Shown in pieces: positions 18,508 through 26,576 of a DNA stretch of 34,568 bases. The notes beneath the pieces are model-generated. The model was not told the origin of the DNA. It saw only the letters and a program-made list of their open reading frames with translations, and searched no databases. Source of the DNA: Palleronia abyssalis (lineage in GTDB: Bacteria; Pseudomonadota; Alphaproteobacteria; Rhodobacterales; Rhodobacteraceae); the NCBI RefSeq assembly GCF_900302445.1, contig NZ_ONZF01000020.1, positions 1-34,568 of the forward strand, in the 5' to 3' direction. The position numbers were made by a program, and so were the translations under genes. Each line of letters starts with the position of its first letter. Position 1 is the first letter of the stretch.

Positions 18508-19215
18508 TCACCCCTCGAAGAGACGCCCCACGCCATAGGCGATCAGGGCGGCGGTCCCCCCGATCAGAAGGGTTTCGGCCGCAGAGGTCCACCACCGCCG
18601 CAGCGACCACCGGCTTTTGAGAACGCCGATTCCGGCGAACGTCACCGCCGTCGCCAGGGCCGACGTGGCGAAGGGATGCGGCACACCCACGGCGAACGGC
18701 ACAAGCGGCAGAAGACCGCAGCAGAGGAAAGCCAGAAAGGTGGCCACCGCATCCCGGGCGGGCGTCGGTGTGGATGGCGCGTCGGTGCCGTCGACCAGCA
18801 GGCCGATCCAGGCGGATCGACTTTGCCCGATGGCCTCGGTCGCCTGGACCAGGGCGTCTCCGGTCAGGCCGCGCGCGGCCAGAAGGCGCGACAGGCGCGC
18901 CCGGGCCGCGGCGGGGTCGCGCGTCACCAGCGCGGTGAACCAGGCACGCCGGCGCGCCGCGTCCTCCATGTTGGCCCGCCCGCCCGCGTAGATGCCCGCC
19001 GCCATCGAGAACCCGTCCGCCACGACGTTGGCCGTCCCGAGGGCCAGCACCACGCCGATGGGTAACCCCGCGCCGGCCACGCCGGCGACGATGGCGAATG
19101 TCGTCACGGCCCCGTCGATGGCGCCCAGCACCGCCTCGCGCAGATAGGGCGCGGCGCCGTGATCGGTATCGTGGCCGATGTCGAGGTCGGGCGGAGGCGT
19201 GGGAATATCGGTCAT
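18508..19215 (-). CDS. VIT1/CCC1-type transporter family protein
   Basis: A 235-residue membrane protein of the VIT1/CCC1 family, whose members move Fe(II) or Mn(II). The start at 19215 gives MTDIPTPPPDLDIGHDTDHG, a His/Asp-rich head, then LREAVLGAIDGAVTTFAIVAG and the signature VVADGFSMAAGIYAGGRANME in helix 2. A charged cytoplasmic segment follows (about 85-150), then three more helices from about 155 to 230 (FLAFLCCGLLPLVPFAVG and others). The frame is open far upstream of 19215, but that part is antisense to the cytochrome gene. It is divergent from the cytochrome c gene and converges on the terminator of the beta-propeller gene. Confidence 0.87.
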   Translation of the reverse strand: MTDIPTPPPDLDIGHDTDHGAAPYLREAVLGAIDGAVTTFAIVAGVAGAGLPIGVVLALGTANVVADGFSMAAGIYAGGRANMEDAARRRAWFTALVTRDPAAARARLSRLLAARGLTGDALVQATEAIGQSRSAWIGLLVDGTDAPSTPTPARDAVATFLAFLCCGLLPLVPFAVGVPHPFATSALATAVTFAGIGVLKSRWSLRRWWTSAAETLLIGGTAALIAYGVGRLFEG

Positions 19216-19327
19216 GCCGCCCAATCCTATCCCTTCCCGCATCCACATGGCCTTGATCAGGGTCAAGGCGCGTGATGACCTTTGTCGGCAGGATCGACAC
19301 AGAACGACATACAGGGGGAAGGCCCGC

Positions 19328-19708
19328 ATGGGGCGTAGAACAACGGCTTTGACGATGATGCTGGCCAGCCTGGGGCTGGCCGCATGCAGCCCGGGCCCCG
19401 AGCGGTCGGTCCCTGCGCGCGGGGCCATGCTGTTCCAGCAGACCTGCGCGGCCTGCCATGGTTCGGATGGCCGCGGCGGCAGCGCACCGGACCTGACGCA
19501 CCTGGCGATGGACGCAAGGGGCACGTTCCCCAGCATCGAGGTCCTGGCCAGGATGCACGACGGGGGAGACGCCATGCCGGCCTTCCGGGATCTCGCCCTG
19601 GGTCCGACCGTGGTCGTGGAAATCGAAGAAGGCATCGGCACCCCCGTCCCGGAAGACATGCTGGCGATCTGGCGGCATCTCGAGACCATCCAGCGGCCGG
19701 ACTTGTAA
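19328..19708 (+). CDS. Small c-type cytochrome lipoprotein
   Basis: A 126-residue protein with a lipoprotein signal ending in the lipobox LAAC (Cys about residue 20), so it should be anchored in a membrane facing the periplasm. The haem-binding motif is CAACH within FQQTCAACHGSDGRGG. The axial methionine is probably in HDGGDAMPAFRD. The fold is that of a class I cytochrome c, as used in electron transfer to oxidases or as a domain of alcohol dehydrogenases. The ATG at 19328 is chosen because it gives the signal peptide. No partner oxidoreductase is next to it. Confidence 0.88.
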   Translation: MGRRTTALTMMLASLGLAACSPGPERSVPARGAMLFQQTCAACHGSDGRGGSAPDLTHLAMDARGTFPSIEVLARMHDGGDAMPAFRDLALGPTVVVEIEEGIGTPVPEDMLAIWRHLETIQRPDL

Positions 19709-19810
19709 TCCCACCACGAAGGTATCGCGTGCGATCACCTCGATTCCAATCTCGCAGCTGCGGCGAATGGCTGGATCGGGGAAACTTCGCCGAGACGGCT
19801 AGTATTGATA

Positions 19811-19911
19811 CGAAGGTCGGCTCCGGGCCGGTCACGTCGGTCCCTTCAATGCTGCAACTGCAATGTCCTTCAGGTCCAACGCGGTCAAGAAGGGCTTGGA
19901 GCCGACCTTCG
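19811..19911. repeat. 14-bp perfect inverted repeat with 73-base spacer
   Basis: CGAAGGTCGGCTCC at 19811-19824 is the exact reverse complement of 19898-19911. It could be ends of a small lost element or a long hairpin; nothing else supports either. Confidence 0.6.
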
Positions 19912-19945
19912 CCGCGTCAAACACGAACAATCGCTTCGGATGAGT

Positions 19946-20011
19946 GCGTATTCCACGGAAGATGGGCACCGATTCCACGGCATCGTGGGCAGCTATTCCA
20001 CGCCACGGGCA
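19946..20011. repeat. IS21-type terminal repeats (element remnant)
   Basis: Three direct copies of ATTCCACG followed within 4-7 bases by GGGCA begin at 19950, 19972 and 19995. Repeats at about 22-base spacing are the multiple terminal binding sites of IS21-family elements. No transposase gene adjoins them, so only the end survives. Confidence 0.6.
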
Positions 20012-20127
20012 GTCTGACCGACTGGTGCATGGACACAGGCTCGGCCCGTCGGGTCAAGCAGTTTCAATGTAGCCGCGCGCTTGCCCATGCTTGTCTTATG
20101 AAGATCTCGGCTTCCCAATGATTGGAA

Positions 20128-20276
20128 GCCACTGTTCGACACGCAATTATGGCGGGCAGTGGCGGCGGTTGGATCGCAGCGTGCTGGGTCGACAGGGACC
20201 GTGTGAGAGTATGATCAACCGCCGTCTTTACCGCAGGGCCTGAACGGATACGCGTGTTTGAGCCACGCATGACAAG
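20128..20276 (+). ncRNA. Candidate bridge RNA of IS110 copy 1
   Basis: Non-coding leader just before the transposase. The 5' hairpin is GCCACTG (20128-20134)/CAGTGGC (20157-20163). A second domain is closed by GGCGGTTG (20164-20171)/CAACCGCC (20216-20223) and holds an inner hairpin GGTC-GACAGG-GACC (20187-20200). The third part has the shared motif CTGAACGGATAC (20240-20251), hairpin GCGTG/CACGC (20252-20268) and GCATGACAAG. The same order is seen in copy 2 with changed but still complementary stems. IS110-group elements are known to encode such guide RNAs in the left end; assigning it here is inference from position and fold. Confidence 0.6.
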
Positions 20277-20293
20277 CATAGGACACGGCGAAG

Positions 20294-21210
20294 ATGACTG
20301 ATCATACCATCGGAATCGACATTTCGAAATCCCATCTCGATGTCTTTCGGCTGGAAGATGGTGCGGCACAGCGCTTCGAGAATGCGGCTGCGGGATTTCG
20401 TGCTTTGGTCAAATGGCTGGGCAAGGCGCCGGTGACGCGGATCGTGTTCGAGCCGCCAGGACCATATCACAAAGCGTTCGAGGCGGCGCTTGCCGGAAGA
20501 ACCCGCTGCAAGCGCGCCGGTTCGCCGATGCGCATGGCACGAGGGCCAAGACCGATGCGGTGGATGCACAGATGCTGGCGCGGATGGGCGCGGGATTCAC
20601 CCTTGAGCCCCAAGCGCCTGAGTCTAGGGAGGCGCGCACTCTCAAGGATTTGCACGCCGCGCGCACCGGATTGATCAAGGACCGCACGAGACTGCGTAAC
20701 CGTGCCCAGACCGAGGACATCACCGTCCTGACACGCCAGAGCAAGGCGTGACTTGCCCAGGTGGAACGTCGGATTGCCGAGCTGGACGTCGAAATCGCGG
20801 GGCTGATCGGGACGCGCGAGACCACCGCACGCAGCCGCGATATTCTGTGCTCCATGCCCGGGATCGGCGCCGTCACCGCCGCTACACTGCTGACCCTAAT
20901 GCCGGAAATCGGCACAATCGAACGCAAACAGGTCGCGAGCTTGGCGGGCCTCGCCCCCATCACCCGCCAATCGGGTCAATGGTAGGGCAAGGCGTTCATC
21001 GGCGGCGGCCGCAAACCGTTGCGCGACGCCCTCTACATGCCCGCGTTGGTCGCCACACGGTTCAACCCGGATCTTAAGGTAAAATACACCGCGCTCCGCG
21101 ACGCCGGGAAACCCGCCAAAGTCGCCATCGTCGCCGGAATGCGCAAGCTCATCGAGATGGCCAATGCCTTGGTCAAAGCTGATCGCAAGTGGGCGTCAAA
21201 AACCGCTTGA
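20294..21210 (+). pseudogene. IS110-family transposase (DEDD recombinase), broken
   Basis: The N-terminal RuvC-like part is in one frame (MTDHTIGIDISKSHLDVF, then IVFEPPGPYHKAF) to about 20500. After a small deletion or frameshift near 20500-20512 it continues in another frame (NPLQARRFADAHGTRAKTDA, catalytic Asp pair). That frame is cut by TGA at 20749-20751 and TAG at 20983-20985, then runs to TGA at 21208-21210. The second domain keeps MPGIGAVTAATLL and ITRQSGQW with the catalytic serine of the IS110 tyrosine/serine-type reaction. Both stops could be single C-to-T changes (CGA, CAG). The enzyme cannot be made intact. Confidence 0.9.
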
Positions 21211-21258
21211 TCAAGACGGATACTCTCTCCTCTGTCATGGGAACCTCCTGTCTGATGA

Positions 21259-21802
21259 TTGAGAAGGTCCCAATCGTCAGCTAGGTCAGTCAGATCGCAT
21301 AATGCGCGCCGCTATAGGCGGCTCACTCAATCAGCCAAATGCGCCAATGCCGCGGAGCGGCTCCGTCCAAGGGCCGAAAACATCGCGAAAGGCCTATCAA
21401 ACCTAGTTGCGCCGACTGGCCTTGCGCGGCCCGGACGATTGTCGGGTATTTGCCAAGTTTTCGTCCGAGAGCTTTCGCCATCGGTCAAGACGTGCTGGAT
21501 CGAGGGTTCCTTCGCCTATCGCAACCTGAACGGCGCAGCCCGGTTCGACGGGATGGGTGCAGTCCCTGAACCGGCATCCGTGCGCCAACTCGACGATCTC
21601 CGCAAACAGCTGAAGCGACCATCAAAAGATGGCCATCGGCCACCGCTAAGTCTTTGATTATTGGTAGCGCAAAAACCGCGAAATCCGCCAATTTGGCCAT
21701 TCGACAGTCAATTCGTGTCCATTCGGACCACGGGCGTCAATTCCGACTACCGAACGGAGCGACAGCGCCTTAAAGAGATATAGCGCATGGGTTCGAACCT
21801 GC
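21259..21802. other. Stretch without a recognised gene
   Basis: Several short frames exist on both strands but none has a convincing start site or a protein I recognise. It separates the IS110 remnant from the TniQ terminator and is probably decayed accessory DNA. Confidence 0.5.
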
Positions 21803-21833
21803 AAAACAAAAAGGCCGTCAAAATGGCGGCCTT
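21803..21833 (-). terminator. Rho-independent terminator of the tniQ-like gene
   Basis: On the minus strand AAGGCCG (21833-21827) pairs with CGGCCTT (21817-21811) and the stem is followed by TTTGTTTTG. It lies 57 bases beyond the stop of the tniQ-like gene. Confidence 0.85.
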
Positions 21834-21889
21834 CTTTCGAATTTCTCACTTACCTGACTCTCGAGTTGATCTCGCTCGAAGATCGTGCG

Positions 21890-23432
21890 CTACGTTAGTT
21901 CAAGCTCAGGCATATCCACAGCTCGGTAGATGCTGACACCGATCTGGGAGGCATCAAGCGCCGGTCGAACCCGAGCGTTCTTCAGATGAGAAACCACAAC
22001 CCGCCTCTCGAGATCATACTTGGTCGCGAGCCGAGCTTCCGTCGTGAACTGGGACATGAAGGTAGCTACGGCCTCCTCGGAAAAACGGTAGAACTGATGC
22101 TGTCGTGTCCGACCAGTGATGACCAGTGGATCGAGCCCAGGCCCTTCACGGCGGCCGACCAGAGCCCAGCCAGCGGTCTTCGGGATCTTGAGGCGGCCGA
22201 ACGCGGCGGAAGCACACATGCCGGCCAGGACGGAGTGGGATTGGGCGCGAACCTCAGCGGGATCGACAAGTATCGCCGAATAGTCGTTCCCGTCGCGCAA
22301 CCGTGCGACGTTGTCGAGGAAACCTCCGAGGATCAGGTGCACGATCTCGACACTGAGCAGCTTGGCCTTCTCGGCCGCCTTGGCAATGGGGACCATCCCC
22401 GTCGGGACGATGTCCACGGGGCGCGCTGCGTCACGAAGCGCTTCGAGAAAGCGCTCGATCTCGCGGTTGTCCACTCCTTTCCAGGTTCGACCAGCGGCAG
22501 TGCTCGAACCGTCCGAGATCGCGTGGAGAAGGCGTTCATCGAGGGGCTGATCCGCGAGAGGGCGCGTGCAGCCCAGCGCCTTGCGGAGTGCGCTGACATG
22601 GGTCAGGCGAAGGACTGAGCCCGCGACTTCTCGGCCTTTCTCCGCGTCGAACACATGGTGGCCAGTGATTCTCTGCTCGACCGGGATGAGGCCGCGCGCG
22701 GCGAGGACGTTCCGAAGCGTCCGGGGATCAAGCCCGGTTTCGCTGGCGAGGGACTGCACGCTGTGCAACCGGCGCTCGTCGAGCACACACCCAAGAACGG
22801 CCTGACCGGCGGCAACGTCCATCGTATCGAAGATATGCTCCCGCAAGATGCGCGTGATGTCGCCCGCATCCTTGCGGTTCTTGGTTGAGGAAAGCGCTTC
22901 GTAGAACGGTCCGAAGATTTCGCGGCATCCCGGTTTTCCGCTCACTCCACGAAACTCCGCCTGCATCTGATGCAGCGCATCGCGGATCGCGGGCTCCCCT
23001 CTCGATGTAACTTCGTAGCCGGCTCGGCCCGCCGCGCCCCAATTGTCTGGCGTCATTTCGGACGGCTTCTTCGAGGCCCCGAACTGGATACGCATCCCGA
23101 GCATCTCTGTGCTCCGCACTGCTTGCTCCAGCGTTTGCCCGCCAAGCCACTCCGGCCCGGACGCGCCGTCGAGGCGATCGAGGACATATGCCTGCAATGG
23201 CGATGCGGACCGCTGCTCCGCATCGTCAATCAGACGATCCAGTTCAGCTCCGCGCTCGGGCACCATGCATGCCAGCTCCCGGAATTGATCGTCCCATCGC
23301 TGCTTCCCCCGGCGGATAAGGGCGAGACCATGGACTGGACACGTGTAGACAGGCCGAAAGGTACACTCCAGGCGCCCCCGCCGAGCGGTCGCTATATCGG
23401 AAGCCTCGATATCGTTCTCACGCAGGCACGCT
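21890..23432 (-). pseudogene. tniQ: TniQ-family protein, N-terminus lost at an IS3 insertion
   Basis: TniQ proteins are target-choosing partners of Tn7- and Tn5053-type transposons. The frame is open for 514 codons from the IS3 edge at 23432 to TGA at 21890. Its first residues belong to the TniQ zinc-finger region: ACLRENDIEASDIA, then RGRLECTFRPVYTCPVHG and LIRRGKQRWDDQFREL. The rest fits the long C-terminal part (PLQAYVLDRLDGASGPEWLG and AVRSTEMLGMRIQFGASKKP). The missing part should be roughly the first 100 residues with the start codon. An internal ATG at 23266 could start a 458-residue product without the zinc finger. No tniA, tniB or other transposition partner is present. The terminator is intact. 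Confidence 0.78.
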
Positions 23433-23460
23433 GGACCTGTCGCGGTTTGGTTCCGGTCAC
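23433..23460. repeat. Left 28-bp inverted repeat of the IS3 element
   Basis: Exact reverse complement of 25825-25852; begins GGACCTGTCGCGG and ends GGTCAC. Confidence 0.95.
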
Positions 23461-24060
23461 GGTGCTCATTTAGGCGGCCTATCGTTCGAAGGCCGAGGGA
23501 CTTTTCCAGCCCAGTGCTGAGTGTCGCCGCCGTGGATTGTAGAAGCCGTTGATGTATTGGAAGAGGGCCAGTTCGACGTCGCGGCGTGTCGACCAGGATC
23601 GTCGCCAGATCAGCTCGGCCTTCAGGGTCTTGAAGAACGTTTCCACGACGGAGTTATCGTAGCAAATTCCTTTGCCACTCATCGATACCTTTAAGCCGTT
23701 CCGGCGCAGGATCTTTTGATAGTCGTGAGAACAATACTGGCTGCCGCGATCGGTATGCTGGATGCAGCCCTTGGGCGGCCGCCGCACGGCGATCGCCATG
23801 TTCAGCGCCCGGACCGCCAGATCTTTCTTCAGCCGGTTGCTGATCGCCCAGCCGATCACGCGCCGGGAATGCAGATCGAGAACGACGGCCAGATAAACCC
23901 AACCTTCCCGGGTCCAGATGTAGCTGATGTCGCCCGCCCATTTTTCGTTTGGATGATCTGCATGGAAATCCCGACCCAGAAGGTTCGGCGCGATGTTGAA
24001 CGTATGATCGCTGTCCCCCTCTTGTCTTATTGATTTCTCAGCTCTTGTTGCATGATGGGA

Positions 24061-24206
24061 GCCACCACGCAGATCGCGCAAATCGGCGTGGTGGCGGGGG
24101 ATGGATCGTACCCCTCTTGGTCGTCAGGGACCGTTGCCGAGTATGGTTGCCCCCGCTTTGTCTTCGAACCTGAACGGATACCTGGGCTGCCGGCCCGCAT
24201 GACAAG
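24061..24206 (+). ncRNA. Candidate bridge RNA of IS110 copy 2
   Basis: The 5' hairpin is a perfect 10-bp stem GCCACCACGC (24061-24070)/GCGTGGTGGC (24086-24095). The second domain is closed by GGGGG/CCCCC (24096-24100, 24150-24154, extendable to GCGGGGG/CCCCCGC) and holds inner hairpin GGTC-GTCAGG-GACC (24119-24132). Then come CTGAACGGATAC (24170-24181), hairpin GGGC/GCCC (24184-24196) and GCATGACAAG. Order and spacing match copy 1 while the stems have changed in a compensating way. In bridge RNAs the internal loop of the second domain reads the target and the third domain reads the element's own ends; those roles here are inferred. Confidence 0.65.
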
Positions 24207-24225
24207 ACGAGGTGGGAGATACTCC

Positions 24226-25158
24226 ATGCAGGATGCAATCGGCGTCGACGTTTCCAAGGCCATGCTCGTTGCGTATTGCTCATTGATAAATGAGTGCCGG
24301 CAGTTTTCAAATGATGCTGCTGGCTTGGCCGCGCCTGAGCAGTGGGCGTCGGATGATATTGCGGTCATCGTCTTCGAAGCGTCCGGCACATATCATCGGG
24401 AACTCGAGCGTCATTTGTCGCGCCGGGGATTGACCTTCGCGAAGGTCGATCCCCGACAGGCACGACGGTTCGCGGAAGCGATCGGGCGTGTTGCCAAGAC
24501 AGACTGACTCGACGCCGAGATGCTGGCCAGGATGGGGGCTACCCTGCAGCTCGAACCGACGGTGGCACAGCCTGAAATCGTTGCAGATCTACGCGATTTA
24601 CTGGTGTTCCGCCGAGGCCTGATCAAGGATCGCACCGCCGCGAGAACGCGGCTCAAGATGGCAAGGCAAGTGGTCCTGCGCCGTTTTCTCACGCAACGGC
24701 TGGCACAGGTCGAGCGGCAGATCGCGCGTATAGATGCGACGATGCAGGCGCTCATCGCCTCTGACACCGGGCTGATGGAACGACTGAGCATCTTGGTCAG
24801 CATCCCCGGCATCTCCCTCGTTTCGGCAACGGCCTTGCTTGCAGACATGCCGGAACTCGGCAGCCTGTCGGGAAAGGAAGCTGCCGCTTTGGCCGGGCTG
24901 GCCCCGATATCGCGCCAATCAGGGCAATGGCGTGGTCAGGAACATATCCAAGGAGGCCGGCAGTCTGTCCGGCAGGTCCTCTTCATGCCGGCGCTCAGCG
25001 ACATCCAGCACAACAGCTCGTCCAAGGCCAAGTTCCAAGACCTCGTTCAAGCAGGAAAGCCAAGAAAAGTTGCTCAGACCGCAGTCATGCGAAAACTTAT
25101 CGTTTTGGCAAATGCGCTCCTGAGAGATGGACGAAAATGGGTTCCCGAACCTACTTGA
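24226..25158 (+). pseudogene. IS110-family transposase with one premature TGA
   Basis: A 310-codon frame from ATG 24226 to TGA 25156-25158, broken only by TGA at codon 94 (24505-24507). The stop falls inside the catalytic motif, AKTD-stop-LDAEMLARMG, where relatives have Arg; one CGA-to-TGA change explains it. The RuvC-like part has AIGVDVSKAMLVAY, the Glu in VIVFEASGTYHREL and the Asp pair around the stop. The second domain keeps SIPGISLVSATALLADMPEL and the serine in ISRQSGQWRGQEHIQGGR. Apart from the stop it looks intact, so this copy died recently or needs readthrough. Confidence 0.92.
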
Positions 25159-25514
25159 TCATCACGGATACTCGGCAGATTGCCTTGCAATCGCCTGCCG
25201 GGCGATGGTCGTGACCTTGTATTTGCGTGTCCGGACCACGCGGATGTCGTTCTGGCGCATCAGACGACCGATGCGACGATGACCGACGTCGAAGCCGAGT
25301 TCCTTCAGCTCCTCGGTCATCCGCGGTCGGCCGTAACTGCCCAAGCTGGCGCGGTGCTGGTCGCGAATATGGGCGAATAGCACCATATCCGTGCGCTGAC
25401 GCTGCGAAGGCGGACGTCGTCGCCAGGCTCGCAACCCTCGATCGGTGATATCGAGCATCCGGCAGAGATGGGCCTGTGACAGCGCCCCGCAATACTGATC
25501 GATAAACGCGAACC

Positions 25515-25790
25515 TCATCGCTTTTGGCCCGCGAAGAAAACTGTCGCCTTTTCTAGAACCTCCCTCTCCTCCTGCAAAATCCGGTTCTCGCGTCGAAGAC
25601 GTTCGTTCTCGCGCAAAAGATCCTGATCCGGGTCATCGGCCGATGCCTCCTCGGACAGCGCCTTCACCCACTTGTTGATCGTCGAAAGACCAATCCTGAG
25701 ATCCGACGCAACCTGGCGACGGGTCAGGCCGCTGGTGAGCGCGATCCGAACCGCATCGCGCTTGAACTCATCGCTTTGTCTGTCTGCCAT
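25515..25790 (-). CDS. IS3-family OrfA (helix-turn-helix, leucine zipper)
   Basis: A 91-residue DNA-binding protein of the IS3 family. The helix-turn-helix covers about residues 1-55 ([20 protein letters not shown], then [18 protein letters not shown]). A heptad leucine-rich coiled coil follows at about 55-80 ([20 protein letters not shown]). It ends FFAGQKR. The run CCAAAAGCG before the stop, where orfB begins, is a usual site for programmed frameshifting. Intact by sequence, but its OrfB partner is broken. Confidence 0.93.
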   Translation of the reverse strand: MADRQSDEFKRDAVRIALTSGLTRRQVASDLRIGLSTINKWVKALSEEASADDPDQDLLRENERLRRENRILQEEREVLEKATVFFAGQKR

Positions 25791-25824
25791 ATCCAGTCTC
25801 CTTGATGGCGAGTATCGCTCTCAA

Positions 25825-25852
25825 GTGACCGGAACCAAACCGCGACAGGTCC
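25825..25852. repeat. Right 28-bp inverted repeat of the IS3 element
   Basis: Exact reverse complement of 23433-23460. It cuts the istB reading frame after codon 231. Confidence 0.95.
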
Positions 25853-26545
25853 GATGCGGTAAGCGTTGTGGACGATGCGGTCGAGGATAGCGTCTCCGAA
25901 GGTCGGCTCGCCAATCACGTCATGCCAGGTGGAGACGGGCATCTGGCTCGTGACCATGGTGGAGCCGCGGCCGTAGCGCTCCTCGACGATCTCCATGAGG
26001 TCGCGCCGCTACGCCGCAGTCAGCCTGTCGGGTCCCCAATCGTCGAGGATCAGAAGCTGGGTTTTGGTGATGGAGCGGAAGAGCCGTGTGAAGTGGCAGT
26101 CGCCATGAGCGAGTTCGAGGTCCTCGAAGATGCGTGGCAGACGCTTGTAGATCACTGTGACGCCGTCGCGACAGGCAGCCTGTGCGAGTGCGCAGCCGAG
26201 CCATGTCTTGCCCACGCCGCAAGGGCCGGTGATGATCAGGTTGCGCCTGTCCGTGATCCATTTTCCGGACAGCAGGCTCTGGAACAGCGCCCTGTCGAGG
26301 CCGCGCCGGGCGCGGTAGTCGACGTCTTCCGGGCAGGCGCCGATGTGGCGCAACCTGGCTGCCCGGATACGGGTCTCATAGCGCTTGGTCTTCCGGCTGG
26401 CTTCCTCGCGGTGGGCCGGAAGGCCAAGCCACTCGGCATGGGTCAGATCGGCGGCTCTGCCTTAGGCTTGCAGTTCGGCGAAGGCTTCGGCAATGCCGTC
26501 GAGGCGCAGCGCCTTCAAGCGATCATAGGTTGGGTGTTGAAGCAT
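25853..26545 (-). pseudogene. istB: IS21-family helper ATPase IstB, two in-frame stops and 3' truncation
   Basis: AAA+ ATPase that assists the IS21 transposase. From the ATG at 26545 the frame reads MLQHPTYDRLKALRLDGIAE. It meets TAA at codon 28 (26464-26462) and TAG at codon 179 (26011-26009), and is cut by the IS3 repeat after codon 231. Walker A is ITGPCGVGKTWLGCA, and Walker B LLILDDWGPDRL lies just before the TAG. Further on are [19 protein letters not shown] and [10 protein letters not shown], where the frame ends. Both stops can be single C-to-T changes of Gln codons. Confidence 0.9.
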
Positions 26546-26576
26546 TGAGAGGACCTTTTCTGGTCAGTGGTAGTAA

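Larger units (their letters stand above)
19709..20082. other. Intergenic stretch with repeats but no gene
   Basis: No credible gene. It contains a 14-bp perfect inverted repeat (19811-19911) and an IS21-like terminus (19946-20011), both listed separately. A minus-strand frame ending at a TGA near 19844-19846 reads LFVFDAAKVGSKPFLTALDL and could be the tail of a lost gene; I do not recognise it. Confidence 0.5.
20083..21258 (+). mobile_element. IS110-family element, decayed (copy 1)
   Basis: A long non-coding left end, a transposase pseudogene and a short right end. Limits are estimated by matching the second copy (24016-25206): both left ends contain CTTGTCTTAT about 8 bases in, and both right ends have TTGATCA then ACGGATACTC just after the transposase. 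Just outside, on the minus strand, a ribosome site AGGAGG and ATG near 21239 start a short frame that runs into the element, perhaps a gene it broke. The exact ends are uncertain by 10-30 bases. Confidence 0.7.
24016..25206 (+). mobile_element. IS110-family element nested inside the IS3 transposase (copy 2)
   Basis: Limits come from the interrupted gene: codons for KVTT end at 25207 and those for DSDH begin at 24015, leaving 1191 bases. A shared TG at both edges gives an equally in-frame alternative, so the ends are certain to within about 3 bases. It has a 210-base non-coding left end, one transposase gene and a 48-base right end, the IS110-group plan, without terminal inverted repeats. Confidence 0.85.
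23479..25518 (-). pseudogene. IS3-family transposase OrfB, split by IS110 copy 2
   Basis: DDE transposase of the IS3 family. The first 104 codons lie at 25518-25207 ([20 protein letters not shown] to RTRKYKVTT), the other 178 codons and stop at 24015-23479 (DSDHTFNIAPNLLGRDF onward). Joined directly they are in frame and match the family. Catalytic residues are the Asp in AGDISYIWT, the Asp in HTDRGSQY and the Glu in VETFFKTLKAEL. The start overlaps the orfA stop as ATGA, next to CCAAAAGCG, a likely minus-one slippage site for the OrfAB fusion. The IS110 insertion inactivates it. Confidence 0.93.
23433..25852 (-). mobile_element. IS3-family element, interrupted by an IS110 element
   Basis: Bounded by perfect 28-bp inverted repeats (23433-23460 and 25825-25852) and holding orfA and orfB on the minus strand. 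Removing the inner IS110 element (24016-25206) leaves about 1229 bp, the usual size for IS3. The left flank is the tniQ-like gene and the right flank is an istB gene. The bases just outside show no matching 3-4 bp target duplication, so the present flanks were probably not together at insertion; a deletion ending at the element or recombination between two copies explains this. Confidence 0.92.

Noticed and set aside
21781-21815. GGTTCGAACC-like stretch that could be a tRNA T-arm or attachment site
   Set aside because: Only the T-loop core is present; no acceptor, anticodon or D-arm can be folded around it.
21890-23432. CRISPR-associated transposon suggested by TniQ
   Set aside because: No cas genes, no repeat array and no TnsABC genes are present in the window.
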